Position numbers and translations under genes: made by a program. A stretch of 64,000 nucleotides of DNA from Rubrobacter tropicus. GTDB taxonomy: Bacteria > Actinomycetota > Rubrobacteria > Rubrobacterales > Rubrobacteraceae. The notes under the pieces are model-generated. The model made no database searches. It had not been told where the DNA came from and saw only the letters and a program-made list of their open reading frames with translations. Where the stretch lies: positions 1,736,001 to 1,800,000 of the forward strand of contig NZ_CP045119.1 in assembly GCF_011492945.1 (NCBI RefSeq), written 5' to 3'. Below, in pieces: positions 17,554-25,915 of this stretch (positions within the stretch are counted from its first letter, which is position 1; every line of letters starts with the position of its first letter).

Positions 17554-17685
17554 ATGAAGAAGGCAATCGCCCTGAAGCTCATAAAGAGCCCGACAGTCCG
17601 CAAGGCAGCCGTCAAGGCCCTCAAGAACCCGAAAGTTCGCGGCATCGTCGCCAAGCAGGTCAAGCGAAGGGTCTTCGGGAAGTAG
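17554..17685 (+). CDS. 43-aa very basic protein
   Basis: 43 residues, about one third Lys/Arg, with no acidic residue (starts MKKAIALKLIKSPTVRK, ends RRVFGK). GGGAGG lies about a dozen bases before the ATG. Read as an amphipathic helix with regular KxxxxK spacing, it could bind nucleic acid or membranes. It lies 29 bases after topoisomerase IB on the same strand, so co-transcription is likely. No family recognised; a similar Lys/Ala-rich start is seen in the BON protein at 21723. Confidence 0.6.
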   Translation: MKKAIALKLIKSPTVRKAAVKALKNPKVRGIVAKQVKRRVFGK

Positions 17686-17690
17686 GCAAT

Positions 17691-17718
17691 AGCCATCGGC
17701 CTTCAGCTTTCAGCTTCT
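17691..17718 (+). repeat. heptad repeat array
   Basis: AGCCATC, GGCCTTC, AGCTTTC, AGCTTCT in exact 7-nt steps between the 43-aa gene and the convergent ligase gene. Confidence 0.65.
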
Positions 17719-17749
17719 GGCGGCCAGGTCGAAGCCAGTACGCCCTCGA

Positions 17750-18883
17750 CTATCCGGCGGTGGAGCGGGTCCTCTCGGCGACGTCGCGGGCGACCTCGGT
17801 AGCGGAGCCCGTGTCTTGCCAGACTTCTAGCTGGCGTTCGGATTCGGTAGGTTCGTCTAACAGGAGGCCGAGGGGGGACAGGTCTCTGTCCGTCTTGTCG
17901 GCGAGGTTGTCGAAGAGGGTTTCGACGGCGCGTCGGGTCTCTACCGTTTCGTGGGTTTCGTGGTCGGTCAGGCCGCCGTTCATGCCGTAGCGCTGGGCGC
18001 TCCATTTGTTTTCTTCGATCTCGCGGCTCGGCCGGATCGGACGCAGGTCTCCGTTCTCGTATTCGCGGCAGAGGGCGTCGCAGAGGGCGGCGGCCAGGGT
18101 CGTCAGGGCTTCGTTGCGTTTTGGGTCCGTCTGGGCGTCGAAGGCGCGGACCTCTACGGTGCCGAGGCCCGGGTGCGGGCGCACGTCCCACCAGATCTCC
18201 GACAGGGAGTCTATGGCGCCCGAGCGGTGCGCGAAATCCACGTACCTGGCGTAGTTGTCCCAGAGACCCATAGGTTCAGGCAGCCCCGCCCGGTGGATGG
18301 AGCGGGCGAAGATAAGTGTGCGGCTGGAGTGCATGTCGGTGATCTCGCCCTGCCAGAACGGCGAGTTGGCCGAGACGGCGAGCAGGTGGGGGACGTACTC
18401 GCGGAGCCTGTCGAAGAGGTAGACCGCTTTCTCGCGGCCTTCGACCGCGTAGTGGACGTGCAGGGAGAAGGTGTTGTTGCGCCGGATCAACCACCCGAGC
18501 TTTGCCTTGAGGCGCTGGTAGTGGGGCTTGTCGATTATCTCCTGCTCCCGCCAGTCGCCGACGGGGTGCGTCCCGCTCGTGCCGAGTACCCTGCCGAGCC
18601 GGTCCGCGTGGCCGAGCAAGACCCGCCTGCGCTCCAGCAGGTCATTGGCTACACCTCTCGGAGTCAAATGGACGCCCGAGTTCGACTCGATCTCGCAGTC
18701 GATGAGCTCCCCGGAGAAACGGTCCTCCGGCTCGGCGGCGAGGATTTCCTGCGCCCCCCCGGCGAGCTTGAGCGTCCGGGGGTCGGCGAGCCAGAGCTCC
18801 TCCTCCGCCCCGAGGGTTCCTTCCCGCGCGCCCATCTGGAATGCGCTTTCGGGGATCAGGGACGGCTTCTCGACGGTGGTCAT
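17750..18883 (-). CDS. carboxylate-amine ligase (GCS2/YbdK family)
   Basis: 377 aa. The GCS2 fold is recognised from LGAEEELWLADPRTLKL (ATP/metal site), IESNSGVHLTP, NTFSLHVHYAVEG and SEIWWDVRPHPGLGTVEVRAFD, as in YbdK glutamate-cysteine ligase-like proteins. YbdK enzymes have weak or unknown amine acceptors; actinobacterial members can make gamma-glutamyl compounds. No glutathione synthetase is nearby. The gene stands alone, flanked by heptad arrays at both ends (17691 and 19043, in opposite orientation). Confidence 0.9.
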   Translation of the reverse strand: MTTVEKPSLIPESAFQMGAREGTLGAEEELWLADPRTLKLAGGAQEILAAEPEDRFSGELIDCEIESNSGVHLTPRGVANDLLERRRVLLGHADRLGRVLGTSGTHPVGDWREQEIIDKPHYQRLKAKLGWLIRRNNTFSLHVHYAVEGREKAVYLFDRLREYVPHLLAVSANSPFWQGEITDMHSSRTLIFARSIHRAGLPEPMGLWDNYARYVDFAHRSGAIDSLSEIWWDVRPHPGLGTVEVRAFDAQTDPKRNEALTTLAAALCDALCREYENGDLRPIRPSREIEENKWSAQRYGMNGGLTDHETHETVETRRAVETLFDNLADKTDRDLSPLGLLLDEPTESERQLEVWQDTGSATEVARDVAERTRSTAG

Positions 18884-19042
18884 CTCTGCTACGAATCCTC
18901 TCCACGACAGGTCGTCTTTGCAAACGTCGCCGCGTATATTACCGCGTCAGGCGCCGCCCCTCGAAGAGTCAACGTAGTCCTACCCAGGAAACCGGTCCAA
19001 CCGCCGACGAGAGCGCCGGGGACCACCCGCCCTCACCAGAAA

Positions 19043-19063
19043 GCTGACGGCTGAAAGCTGAAA
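19043..19063 (-). repeat. heptad repeat array, GCTGAAA type
   Basis: GCTGACG, GCTGAAA, GCTGAAA in 7-nt steps. It is opposite in orientation to the array at 17691, so the two bracket the ligase gene. Confidence 0.6.
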
Positions 19064-19094
19064 GCGAGTGCAAAGAATCGTGGCTTCTTTGCAG

Positions 19095-19100
19095 TAAAAT
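19095..19100 (+). promoter_or_regulatory. candidate -10 box, leaderless start
   Basis: TAAAAT ends 6 bases before the ATG at 19107. The expected transcription start would coincide with the start codon, and no ribosome site is seen. No good -35. Confidence 0.4.
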
Positions 19101-19106
19101 AATCCG

Positions 19107-19994
19107 ATGGAGCAACCGGGCATCCCACGCGTTCCGGCGGGCCTCGTCGCCCGGTCCGCCGTCGGCGCCCTGACGCTCGTCTACAGCGCTCCGACGCCGG
19201 GCGCCGGCTCCCGCTACTCGGACGGACGCGTCGCCCACGAGGCAAGGATCCTCTCGGCGGTGGCCGTGCGCGACGCCCTCGTCTCCGGGCTGGAGGTCGG
19301 GGAGACGGTGCTACAGGCGACCCGGGCCGCGGTGGCCCAGGCCGGCTACGCGGACGTCCGCGCCGCGGGATACCTGGCGCCGCTGGCGCGGGCCGCATTG
19401 GACGGGGTCCCCGTCCGGCGCGTTCTCGGCCGTCTGGGCCACGACGACATAGTCCCTTTCGCCCGGGCGCTGGAGACGGCGGGAGCCGGCGGGCCGCTAG
19501 TCGGGGCCCTCGCTTACGCGGCCGGCGCCGGCAAGGAGGCGACCCTGCGCGACGCGATGCGCTTCGTCGCGGGCCGGGACGCCCTCGCCCGCGAGTACGC
19601 CCGCGGCTTCGAAGTAACGCGCGAGTTGGCCCGTCCGGCCCTGCTCTCCGCCCTCTCGCGGGCCGACTCCGTGCGCGGGGCCCTCGTCCAGGCGTACCTC
19701 GAAGTCCTCTCCGAAGTCCCCGACCTGGACGTGGCGGCCGCCGCCGGGCACAACGAGGCGGAAGACATATCCCGCATGTCCAAAGGCGTGCTCAAGGCGG
19801 GCGGCGTCCACTCCAGGCGGGGCCTCGAAGGGCTCTCCAACCTGGACGGCCTCCTTCGCGCCGACACACGCCTGGCCCCAACCGCCACCGAGCCGCCCGT
19901 AATAGCCGCCGCCTTTCTCGTGACCCTCGAATACGGCCCAGACTCCCTCACCCACCGCATCCGGCCCGCCACGGGCCTGGGCAGGGGCCGGTAG
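19107..19994 (+). CDS. CitG/MdcB-like triphosphoribosyl-dephospho-CoA synthase family protein
   Basis: 295 aa, mostly helical. ALTLVYSAPTPGAGSRYSD resembles the PxPGxV motif near the N-terminus of CitG, VGETVLQATRAAVAQAGY and YLAPLARAA its central helices, and the C-terminal VLKAGGVHSRRGLEGLSNLD its closing region. CitG makes the prosthetic group of citrate and malonate lyases; archaeal and methylotroph relatives act in C1-cofactor routes. No lyase gene is adjacent, and the divergence makes the family call moderate. Confidence 0.55.
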   Translation: MEQPGIPRVPAGLVARSAVGALTLVYSAPTPGAGSRYSDGRVAHEARILSAVAVRDALVSGLEVGETVLQATRAAVAQAGYADVRAAGYLAPLARAALDGVPVRRVLGRLGHDDIVPFARALETAGAGGPLVGALAYAAGAGKEATLRDAMRFVAGRDALAREYARGFEVTRELARPALLSALSRADSVRGALVQAYLEVLSEVPDLDVAAAAGHNEAEDISRMSKGVLKAGGVHSRRGLEGLSNLDGLLRADTRLAPTATEPPVIAAAFLVTLEYGPDSLTHRIRPATGLGRGR

Positions 19995-20099
19995 AGCCTT
20001 TAGCTGACAGCTCTCGTGAGTCAGTTCCCACACCGGGGATGCATCCCAAAGGGTAGAATCTCCGCAGGTCGAAGGAACTACCAAAAGGAGGCTTTGGCC

Positions 20100-20844
20100 T
20101 TGAGAGCGCTCATAATAGTCGGGCACGGCTCGCACTTGAACGAAGACTCGAGCCTGCCGGTCTACGAGCACGCGGAGCGCATCCGCCGGACCGGCGAGTT
20201 CGACGAGGTCGTCGAGTGCTTCTGGAAAGAAGAGCCCTCCATGCGCCACGTCCTCGACACCGTCGAGTCGGACGAGGTCTTCGTGGTGCCAGCGTTTATC
20301 TCCGAGGGGTACTTCACGCAGCAGGTGATCCCAAGAGAGCTCGGGCTCGAAGGCCCGGTGACCGTGAAGGGGGACAAGACCGTGCGGTACGCCGGGCCCC
20401 TCGGCACCTTCGAGGGGATGCCCGACGTGATCCTGGAGCGGGTGGAGGACCTGATGCGGGGAGGGAGACGAGGGTAGGACCTCGCTCGTCCTTCTCGGCC
20501 ACGGCACGGACCTCAACAAGAACTCGGGTGGTGTTATCTACCTGAACGCGCAGCGCATCCGCGAGCGCGGCCTCTACGACGAGGTCGGGGTCGGCTTTCT
20601 TGACCAGGAACCCGAGATAGGGGCGTGGTCGAGAGCGCGGACGCGGACGACGTGATCCTGATCCCCGTCTTTATAGCCGAGGGCTGGCACACCCGCGAGA
20701 CGATCCCCGAAGACCTCGGCCTGACGGGCGAGGTCACCCACCTGGACGGGAAACGGGTCTTCTACGGCGCCCCGTCGGCACCCACCCTCGATGGCGAACC
20801 TCATAGTCGCCCGCGCCCGCGAGACGGAGCAACAGGTTGTCTGA
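20100..20844 (+). pseudogene. cbiX: two-domain CbiX-type sirohydrochlorin chelatase, frame broken in second domain
   Basis: TTG start with AAAGGAGG eight bases upstream. Domain 1 (20100-20477, ALIIVGHGSHLNEDSS, FVVPAFISEGYFT) is intact and ends in a TAG. Domain 2 is clearly encoded next (SLVLLGHGTDLNKNSGG, ILIPVFIAEGWHTRETIP, MANLIVARARETEQQ) but needs frame changes near 20465-20475, 20615-20625 and 20765-20785. Each can be restored by adding single G or C bases to runs of 3-4. Restored, the protein is about 250 aa. Chelatases of this family insert metal into sirohydrochlorin for cobalamin or siroheme. It may therefore be one intact gene with sequencing errors. TAGAAT at 20054 is a candidate -10. 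Confidence 0.75.
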
Positions 20845-21634
20845 GGCCGCCGAGGCCCGCGAGGCCTTCGCCGCGTGGGTCGAGGAGGCGGAAGAAGCGG
20901 GCCGCGTCTTCGGCCAGGTGCTTCTCAAAGCCACCGAGCCGGGACGCTACGCTCTCCGGCACGTCGAAGACGCCGGGGCTTCGAGGCTGAGACTTCACGA
21001 AGACCCCCGCAGGGCGCGTGAGATCTCCAAGACCACCGAAACCGGCGAGTACAGGCCCCTCAAGAGCTCCCCGAACCTCAGGCGCGGCTGGGAGCTTCGG
21101 GTCGACGGGGTGGTGGACCTGTCGATCGCGATGAACTACCTTTACCCTGCCGGCGTGGTTCACTGGCACCTCTACCGGGAGAGCCGGCTCGAACTGACGA
21201 GCTACAGGGAGAACGCCGCCCGCCAGAGCGGGATCTACAAGCGGGTCCAGCGCCTCTCCGACGAGGGGGTCCAGGACACCGCGCGGGCCTGCTGCGAGGA
21301 CGCCGTTTGCCTCAAGAAGACCCTGTGGGACGTCGACGAGGATACGCCGCTCGAGATGGAGCGGGGGGAGGGGGAGATCCCCTGCCCCGAGCCCTGCAGC
21401 GTCTTCGTGTCCCTCGCCCGCCGCGTCCGGCTCTTCGAGCGGGAGAAGAAGCGCGACCTCGACGCCATAGGCCTCTCTCCTTCCGAGAAAGATGACCTCG
21501 CCGCCCTCGTCGAGACGGCGGCCACCGGCCACCTCGAGTTCGTCCGCGAGGCGGAGTTCGAGAAGCCCCTCAACGAGCGCCGGATGCGCTATCGTCGGCT
21601 CACGTTGGTCCCGAAGTTGCGACCGGAGGCGTAG
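20837..21634 (+). CDS. DR2241-type protein, 4Fe-4S domain
   Basis: 265 aa from TTG at 20837, overlapping the end of the chelatase by 8 bases. It matches the C-terminal domains that follow chelatase domains in Deinococcus radiodurans DR2241: a stabilising domain and a cluster-binding region with four Cys in CCEDAVCLKK and IPCPEPCSVF. In DR2241 the chelatase and these domains are one protein; here they seem to be two coupled genes, though the upstream frame damage leaves open that they are fused. Role in tetrapyrrole chemistry is inferred from context. Confidence 0.8.
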   Translation: MSEAAEAREAFAAWVEEAEEAGRVFGQVLLKATEPGRYALRHVEDAGASRLRLHEDPRRAREISKTTETGEYRPLKSSPNLRRGWELRVDGVVDLSIAMNYLYPAGVVHWHLYRESRLELTSYRENAARQSGIYKRVQRLSDEGVQDTARACCEDAVCLKKTLWDVDEDTPLEMERGEGEIPCPEPCSVFVSLARRVRLFEREKKRDLDAIGLSPSEKDDLAALVETAATGHLEFVREAEFEKPLNERRMRYRRLTLVPKLRPEA

Positions 21635-21646
21635 CGAGTCCAGGGG

Positions 21647-21687
21647 GCGCGGGGTTGTTTTCCCGCGCGGGTGATCGGGTATCACCC
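21647..21687 (+). other. two adjacent hairpins
   Basis: GCGCGGG/CCCGCGC (21647-21653, 21662-21668) with a T-rich loop GTTGTTTT, then GGGTGAT/ATCACCC (21669-21675, 21681-21687) with loop CGGGT. They start 13 bases after the DR2241-type stop and precede the BON gene by 35 bases. They could end the chelatase transcript or regulate the next gene; no terminal T-run follows. Confidence 0.5.
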
Positions 21688-21722
21688 GAAGAACAAACTC
21701 GGAGCCAGATGGAGGAAGACCT

Positions 21723-22409
21723 ATGCCGAAAAAGAGAACCGGCGCGAAGCTCGGCGCGAAGGCCGGCGCCAAGGTAGCACCCAGGGCCGGCAGGCTCGCC
21801 GGCAAGGCCGCGCTGAAGGCCGGTAAGAGCCAGGCGAAGCTGGCAAAAGCCGCGATGAGCTCCAGGGAGCCGGCCCCGTCACGCTTCCTCAAGTACGGCA
21901 CCTTCGCGCTCGCCGGGTTCGCCATAGGCGCGCTGCTCGCGCGCTCCAAGGGCGACAGCGATTCGTCTTTCACCGGCACCACCGGAAGCCACGCGCCCGA
22001 CCCGGGCAGCCCCGCGGGCCAGCGCGGAGAGACCTGGGGCAGCGGCACGCCCACGGGCACGGCCGGCGGCGGTGGCAGCGCCGCCCACCAGCGCCCCGAA
22101 GACCCAAACCGCACGGGTGCCGAGCGGGAGTACTCGGATCCCGCCTCCGGGCCCCTGATCGGTGAGCACCGCCGCGGGAGCGTCGCGGGCGTCGGCGAGG
22201 CCCAGGAAGAGGTCGAGCAGCGCATCCGCACCCGCATTGGCGAAGACCCGCGCACCGCGAGCATGCCGAGGGTGAACGTCGAAGTAACAGACGGCGTCGC
22301 AGAACTCCGCGGCCCCGCGCCCTCCCAGGAGGCCCGCGAAGCCGCAGGCGAGATCGCCGCCAACGTCGAAGGCGTCACCGAAGTGCGCAACCTGATAGTC
22401 GTCAGCTAG
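21723..22409 (+). CDS. BON-domain protein with Lys/Ala-rich N-terminus
   Basis: 228 aa, ATG with GGAGG upstream. Residues 1-45 are basic and repetitive (PKKRTGAKLGAKAGAKVAP), followed by a short hydrophobic helix (about residues 55-76), a long Gly/Ser/Thr/Pro linker and a C-terminal BON domain (EVEQRIRTRIGEDP, VNVEVTDGVAELRG, VEGVTEVRNLIVV). BON domains bind phospholipids or carbohydrate in envelope-stress proteins. The domain order suggests a cytoplasmic basic tail and an outer-facing BON domain. Ordinary stop lies inside a repeat. Confidence 0.82.
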   Translation: MPKKRTGAKLGAKAGAKVAPRAGRLAGKAALKAGKSQAKLAKAAMSSREPAPSRFLKYGTFALAGFAIGALLARSKGDSDSSFTGTTGSHAPDPGSPAGQRGETWGSGTPTGTAGGGGSAAHQRPEDPNRTGAEREYSDPASGPLIGEHRRGSVAGVGEAQEEVEQRIRTRIGEDPRTASMPRVNVEVTDGVAELRGPAPSQEAREAAGEIAANVEGVTEVRNLIVVS

Positions 22410-22526
22410 TCAGCACCTCAGCTGGTCAGCACCTCAGCTCTCTGGCTGACAAGCTGAGAGCGAGGGCCGTAAGGCCCGACGCGTGCTGAAAGCGGAGCCC
22501 GAAGGGCGCAGCGTGCTGACTAGCTG
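22401..22526 (+). repeat. long palindromic composite of the heptad family
   Basis: CAGCTAGTCAGCAC (22403-22416) is inversely repeated at 22513-22526. Inside are further pairs (GCTCTC/GAGAGC around 22437-22461) and a GC-rich module. The whole could fold into one 126-nt hairpin. It begins at the stop of the BON gene and ends just before the convergent mutase gene. Confidence 0.7.
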
Positions 22527-22530
22527 TTGA

Positions 22531-23883
22531 CTAACCCCGGATCATGCCGAGCAGGGCGTCGCGCTGCTTCTCCAGGGTTTCGCGGTCCGAGGCCTCTACG
22601 TTCAGGCGGAGCAGGGGTTCGGTGTTGGAGGGGCGGAGGTTGAACCACCAGTCGCCGAGGTCGACGGTCAGGCCGTCGAGGTGGTCTGTTTTGGCGTTTT
22701 CGTTTTCGGCGAAGTGGTCTTCGACCTTCTCGAGGGTCGCATCCTGGTCGTCTACTTCGGAGTTGATCTCCCCGAGCGGAAGTAGGGTCTATGGGGAGAT
22801 GAGGTCCGAGATGGGCCCTTCCTGACGGCCCACGAGCTCGGCCACCGTCAGCATGGCGATGATGCCCGAGTCGGCGAAAAAGTTGTTTCGGAAGTAGAAG
22901 TGGGCTGAGTGCTCGCCCCCGAAGGCGGCGTCCCGCTCTCGCATCTGGGGCTTGATTATCGAGTGTCCGGCCTTTGTCCTGACGGGTCTGCCGCCCTCGC
23001 GCTTGACGAGTTCGGGGAAGGCCTTGGAGCAGACGGCGCTGTGGATGATGGTCGCGCCAGGCTCCTTCTCGAGCACGTTCTTGGCGATGAGGGCGGCCAG
23101 GATGTCGCCGTCGATGGTCTCGCCCTTCTCGTTCACTATGAAGCAGCGGTCGGCGTCCCCGTCGAAGGCCACGCCGAAGTCCGCGTTCTCGGAGCGGACC
23201 CGCTTCTGGAGTTCCTTGACGTTCTCGGGCTCGATGGGGTTCGGGGGGTGGTTCGGGAACGAGCCGTCGAGCTCGAAGTACATGGGGACGTACTCGAAGG
23301 GGAGCCTCTCGAAGAGGGGCGGGAGCATCTTGCCCGCCATGCCGTTTCCGGCGTCGACCACGATCTTGAGCGGCCTCAAGCCTTCCGTCTCTATGAAGTT
23401 CAGGCAGTGTTTCGCGTAGTCTTCGGCGATGTCCGTCCGCTCGACGGAGCCGGGATACTCGGCGGGTTCGGGGAGCTTGCCCGAAGTTATGAGGTCCCTG
23501 ATCTGGCCGATGCCCGACTCGCCGGAGAGGGCTATGGCCTGCTCCCTACAGAGCTTGAAGCCGTTGTAGTTCTTGGGGTTGTGGGAGGCCGTGATCATGG
23601 CCCCGCCGGGCTCCTCCAGGTGCCCCACGGCGAAGTACAGCGCGTCCGTCGAGACCATCCCGAGGTCCAGCACGTCGGCCCCCGACTCGGTCACCCCGCC
23701 GATGAACGCCTCCTGGAGGTCTTCACCCGAAAGCCGCATGTCCCTCGCGACGACGACCCTCGAACCCGAGAGGCCGAGGTGGGCGACGAAGGCCCGGCCT
23801 ATGTCCCTGGCTACGTCTTCGTCGAGCTGCTCGGGGTACGTCCCCCTGATGTCGTAGGCCTTGAATATCGACTCGTCGATCAT
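22531..23883 (-). pseudogene. phosphomannomutase/phosphoglucomutase with a disrupted frame near residue 365
   Basis: Reads as a full-length ~450-aa alpha-D-phosphohexomutase: FKAYDIRGTYP, the phosphoserine loop ITASHNPKNYNG, the metal site DGDADRC, the sugar loop FGGEHSAHFYFRN and the C-terminal phosphate loop WWFNLRPSNTEPLLRLN. An in-frame TAG near 22789 and a short out-of-frame patch interrupt LISP...GEINSEVDD. Adding one C, one C and one G to nearby runs restores a normal sequence with the frame kept. It probably provides mannose- or glucose-1-phosphate for envelope glycans. Real start ATG at 23883 with GTAGGAG upstream. Confidence 0.82.
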
Positions 23884-23963
23884 CTCCTACCCCTGGGCTC
23901 CTCTTGGTCTCGAAACGGCCGGACGATTTTGGCTTCCGGTACAATACCGTCTTATGGTCCCTC

Positions 23964-24551
23964 GTGCAGCACGCCTCTTTCAGCCCGGCCGGTAGCCGCG
24001 CCGTGGGACCCCGCTTCGTCTCCTTCGCGGCCGTCTTTTACGGCCTGCTCACCGTCGCCGGGGCCGTCTGGTGCGGCCTGCGAGGCATCGAGCTGCCCGT
24101 CTTCGGTCCGAACCCCGCGACGGGCCTGGCGTTCGGCGCGGCGACCGCCGCCGGGACCGTCTCGCTCTCGCTGCTGGCCTACCGTCTGGTCCCGATCACC
24201 CGCAAGCTGGCCGACGAACTGGCCCCGAGCCTCGTGGACCGGGCCGACCGCACCGGCCTGGTGCTCGTCGCGCTCTTCTCCGGTATCGGGGAGGAAGTCT
24301 TCTTCAGGGGCGCGGTGCAGCAGGAGTTCGGCCTCCTCATAGCCTCGCTCGCGTTCGGGCTCGCGCACGTCGGCCCCGACCGGCGGTACCTGCTCTGGAC
24401 CGCCTGGGCCGTCCTCGCGGGCGTGGTCTTCGGCCTCCTTTTCGGGGCGACCGGCGGCCTGCTCGCGCCCGTCGCGGCCCACGTCCTACACAACGCCGCG
24501 ACGCTCCTGATCTGGAAGCGCTCCAGACCAAACCTCCCGACCGGCACGTGA
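23964..24551 (+). CDS. CPBP family intramembrane protease
   Basis: About 195 aa from GTG at 23964; TTG at 23904 is in frame, but TACAAT (23940-23945) looks like a -10 between the two. Several membrane helices carry the CPBP motifs: GEEVFFRG, FGLAHVG and HVLHNAATL. Type II CAAX-like proteases act in bacteriocin immunity or regulated proteolysis; the target is unknown. Stop overlaps the next gene by GTGA. First gene of the envelope operon. Confidence 0.85.
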   Translation: MQHASFSPAGSRAVGPRFVSFAAVFYGLLTVAGAVWCGLRGIELPVFGPNPATGLAFGAATAAGTVSLSLLAYRLVPITRKLADELAPSLVDRADRTGLVLVALFSGIGEEVFFRGAVQQEFGLLIASLAFGLAHVGPDRRYLLWTAWAVLAGVVFGLLFGATGGLLAPVAAHVLHNAATLLIWKRSRPNLPTGT

Positions 24552-25102
24552 GCCGGCTCCCGAACACCACTACCGCGAAACCCCGCAAGAGGGCGCCCCG
24601 ACAGACTATGTTCCTTTTATTGGCGGCACTGCTCGCGACCGGTCTTTTCATCGTCACGTCCACCACCGGTGAGGATTTTGCCCCGGGAGAGGAGATCCTG
24701 TCGCCCGGCGTGGCGGATATCGCCGCCGGAACGGGTGAGGCGCCGTTTCCGCGCACGGATGTGTCGCGCTTCGACGGCAGCACCGAGGTGGTGCGGGTGT
24801 ACCTGCGGGTGGAAGAACTGCCGCCGGGGCGACGGATGACGGCCACGGTGGAGCGCTATGGGCGGTCGTCCGCGCTATCCCGGTTCTTCGGGGGTGGGAT
24901 CAGGGCCGAAGGCGGCGGTGAGGACCGGCTCTCGGTCTCCCAGAGCGGGGTCTCCGGGGTCGTCTCGTTCGCCGTGCGGGCCGAGGACGCGCTGCCGGCG
25001 GGCGAGTACGCGGTGGAGGTGCGCTCCGTTCGGGCGGAGTCGGGCGAAGAAACTCTAGTTCTGGCTCGGAAATACTTCGTGGTGGGGGACCGGCAGGCCT
25101 AG
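24548..25102 (+). CDS. single-pass exported protein of unknown function
   Basis: 184 aa, GTG start overlapping the CPBP stop. A basic stretch (AKPRKRAPRQ) precedes one membrane helix (about residues 19-38), then an outer domain rich in beta strands with conserved-looking VYLRVEELPPGRRM and ALPAGEYAVEVRS, like an Ig/FN3-type fold. No lipobox and no LPxTG-like end. It sits just before a sortase and could be its helper rather than its substrate. Confidence 0.75.
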   Translation: MSRLPNTTTAKPRKRAPRQTMFLLLAALLATGLFIVTSTTGEDFAPGEEILSPGVADIAAGTGEAPFPRTDVSRFDGSTEVVRVYLRVEELPPGRRMTATVERYGRSSALSRFFGGGIRAEGGGEDRLSVSQSGVSGVVSFAVRAEDALPAGEYAVEVRSVRAESGEETLVLARKYFVVGDRQA

Positions 25103-25121
25103 TAGTCCTTCGCTTTTCCGA

Positions 25122-25127
25122 TACAAT
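25122..25127 (+). promoter_or_regulatory. candidate -10 box (TACAAT) before sortase E
   Basis: TACAAT lies 20 bases after the exported-protein stop and about 60 bases before the sortase start region. No convincing -35. Confidence 0.3.
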
Positions 25128-25219
25128 GGGTTGCGTTCTGAGAGCGGCCGGCGGACGGGAGTTCGGGGCCGTAGAGGGAGGGAAACATAAGGCGCGGCAC
25201 GGACACCATTTTCAACGTC

Positions 25220-25879
25220 ATGAGCCTGCTGCTGGTCGGGGTCGGTCTCGCCGTGGCCCTGACCTTCTTCGCGGGCTCTCCGGCCCGCGACGCCGACGCC
25301 GCGAGCAAGGTCGAGACCCTGGACCGGACGTCTTCCGGCCCCGAGGCCCCGGTCGTATCCCCCGAGGTCGAGAAGTCTCTTGAGAAGTCTCCTGACCGCG
25401 CCAAAGCCGGTAGGGCCGGCGGGAAGCGACGGGTAGAGGTCCCCGGCGGCCCGCAGAACAGGACGCTCAAGGTTAGCATCCCGAAGATGAGCCGGATCAG
25501 CGGGGCGACGGTCCCGTACGCCGACGGGGGCAACGAGGCCGCCTTCAAGCGGTACGCCGGGGTCCACCTGAAGGGAACGGGTAGCCCGTGGGAGAGGGAG
25601 GCAAACGTATACATCGCCGGGCACAGGCTCGGATATCCCGGCACGGACAGCTTTTTGGCCTTCTGGGACCTCAACAAGCTGGAGGATGGGGATAGGATCT
25701 TCCTCACGGACGCCGCCGGCAAGCGCTACGTCTACAGAGTCTTCAGAGAATTCGTGGTGGAGCCCACCCAGGTCTCCGTGACGCGGCCCCTCCAAGGGCG
25801 TAACATCGTGACCTTGCAGACCTGCACGCTGCCGGATTACTCGCGGCGCCTGATCGTGCAGGCCGAGAAGGTCGCCTAG
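25220..25879 (+). CDS. class E sortase (second copy)
   Basis: 219 aa from ATG 25220. A ribosome site (GGGAGGG, 25176-25182) sits instead before an ATA codon at 25187 in the same frame; starting there would add RRGTDTIFN, the basic stretch expected before the membrane helix. The sortase core shows VYIAGHRLGYPG (His), NIVTLQTCTLPDY (Cys) and SRRLIVQA (Arg). It lies in an operon with penicillin-binding protein 2 and Lgt, unlike the first sortase at 3847, and its linker is shorter (about 90 residues). Confidence 0.9.
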   Translation: MSLLLVGVGLAVALTFFAGSPARDADAASKVETLDRTSSGPEAPVVSPEVEKSLEKSPDRAKAGRAGGKRRVEVPGGPQNRTLKVSIPKMSRISGATVPYADGGNEAAFKRYAGVHLKGTGSPWEREANVYIAGHRLGYPGTDSFLAFWDLNKLEDGDRIFLTDAAGKRYVYRVFREFVVEPTQVSVTRPLQGRNIVTLQTCTLPDYSRRLIVQAEKVA

Positions 25880-25915
25880 CAGTTGAAACCGGATACAGCG
25901 AGAGGGAGATAGAGG

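Noticed and set aside
15533-17566. Very long open frame on the minus strand (677 codons)
   Set aside because: It lies opposite the membrane-protein and topoisomerase IB genes, which have clear family motifs; the long frame results from GC-rich third codon positions.
22909-24342. Long plus-strand frame opposite the phosphomannomutase and into the CPBP gene
   Set aside because: It has no recognisable domain, and the mutase and CPBP protease on the real frames are clear.
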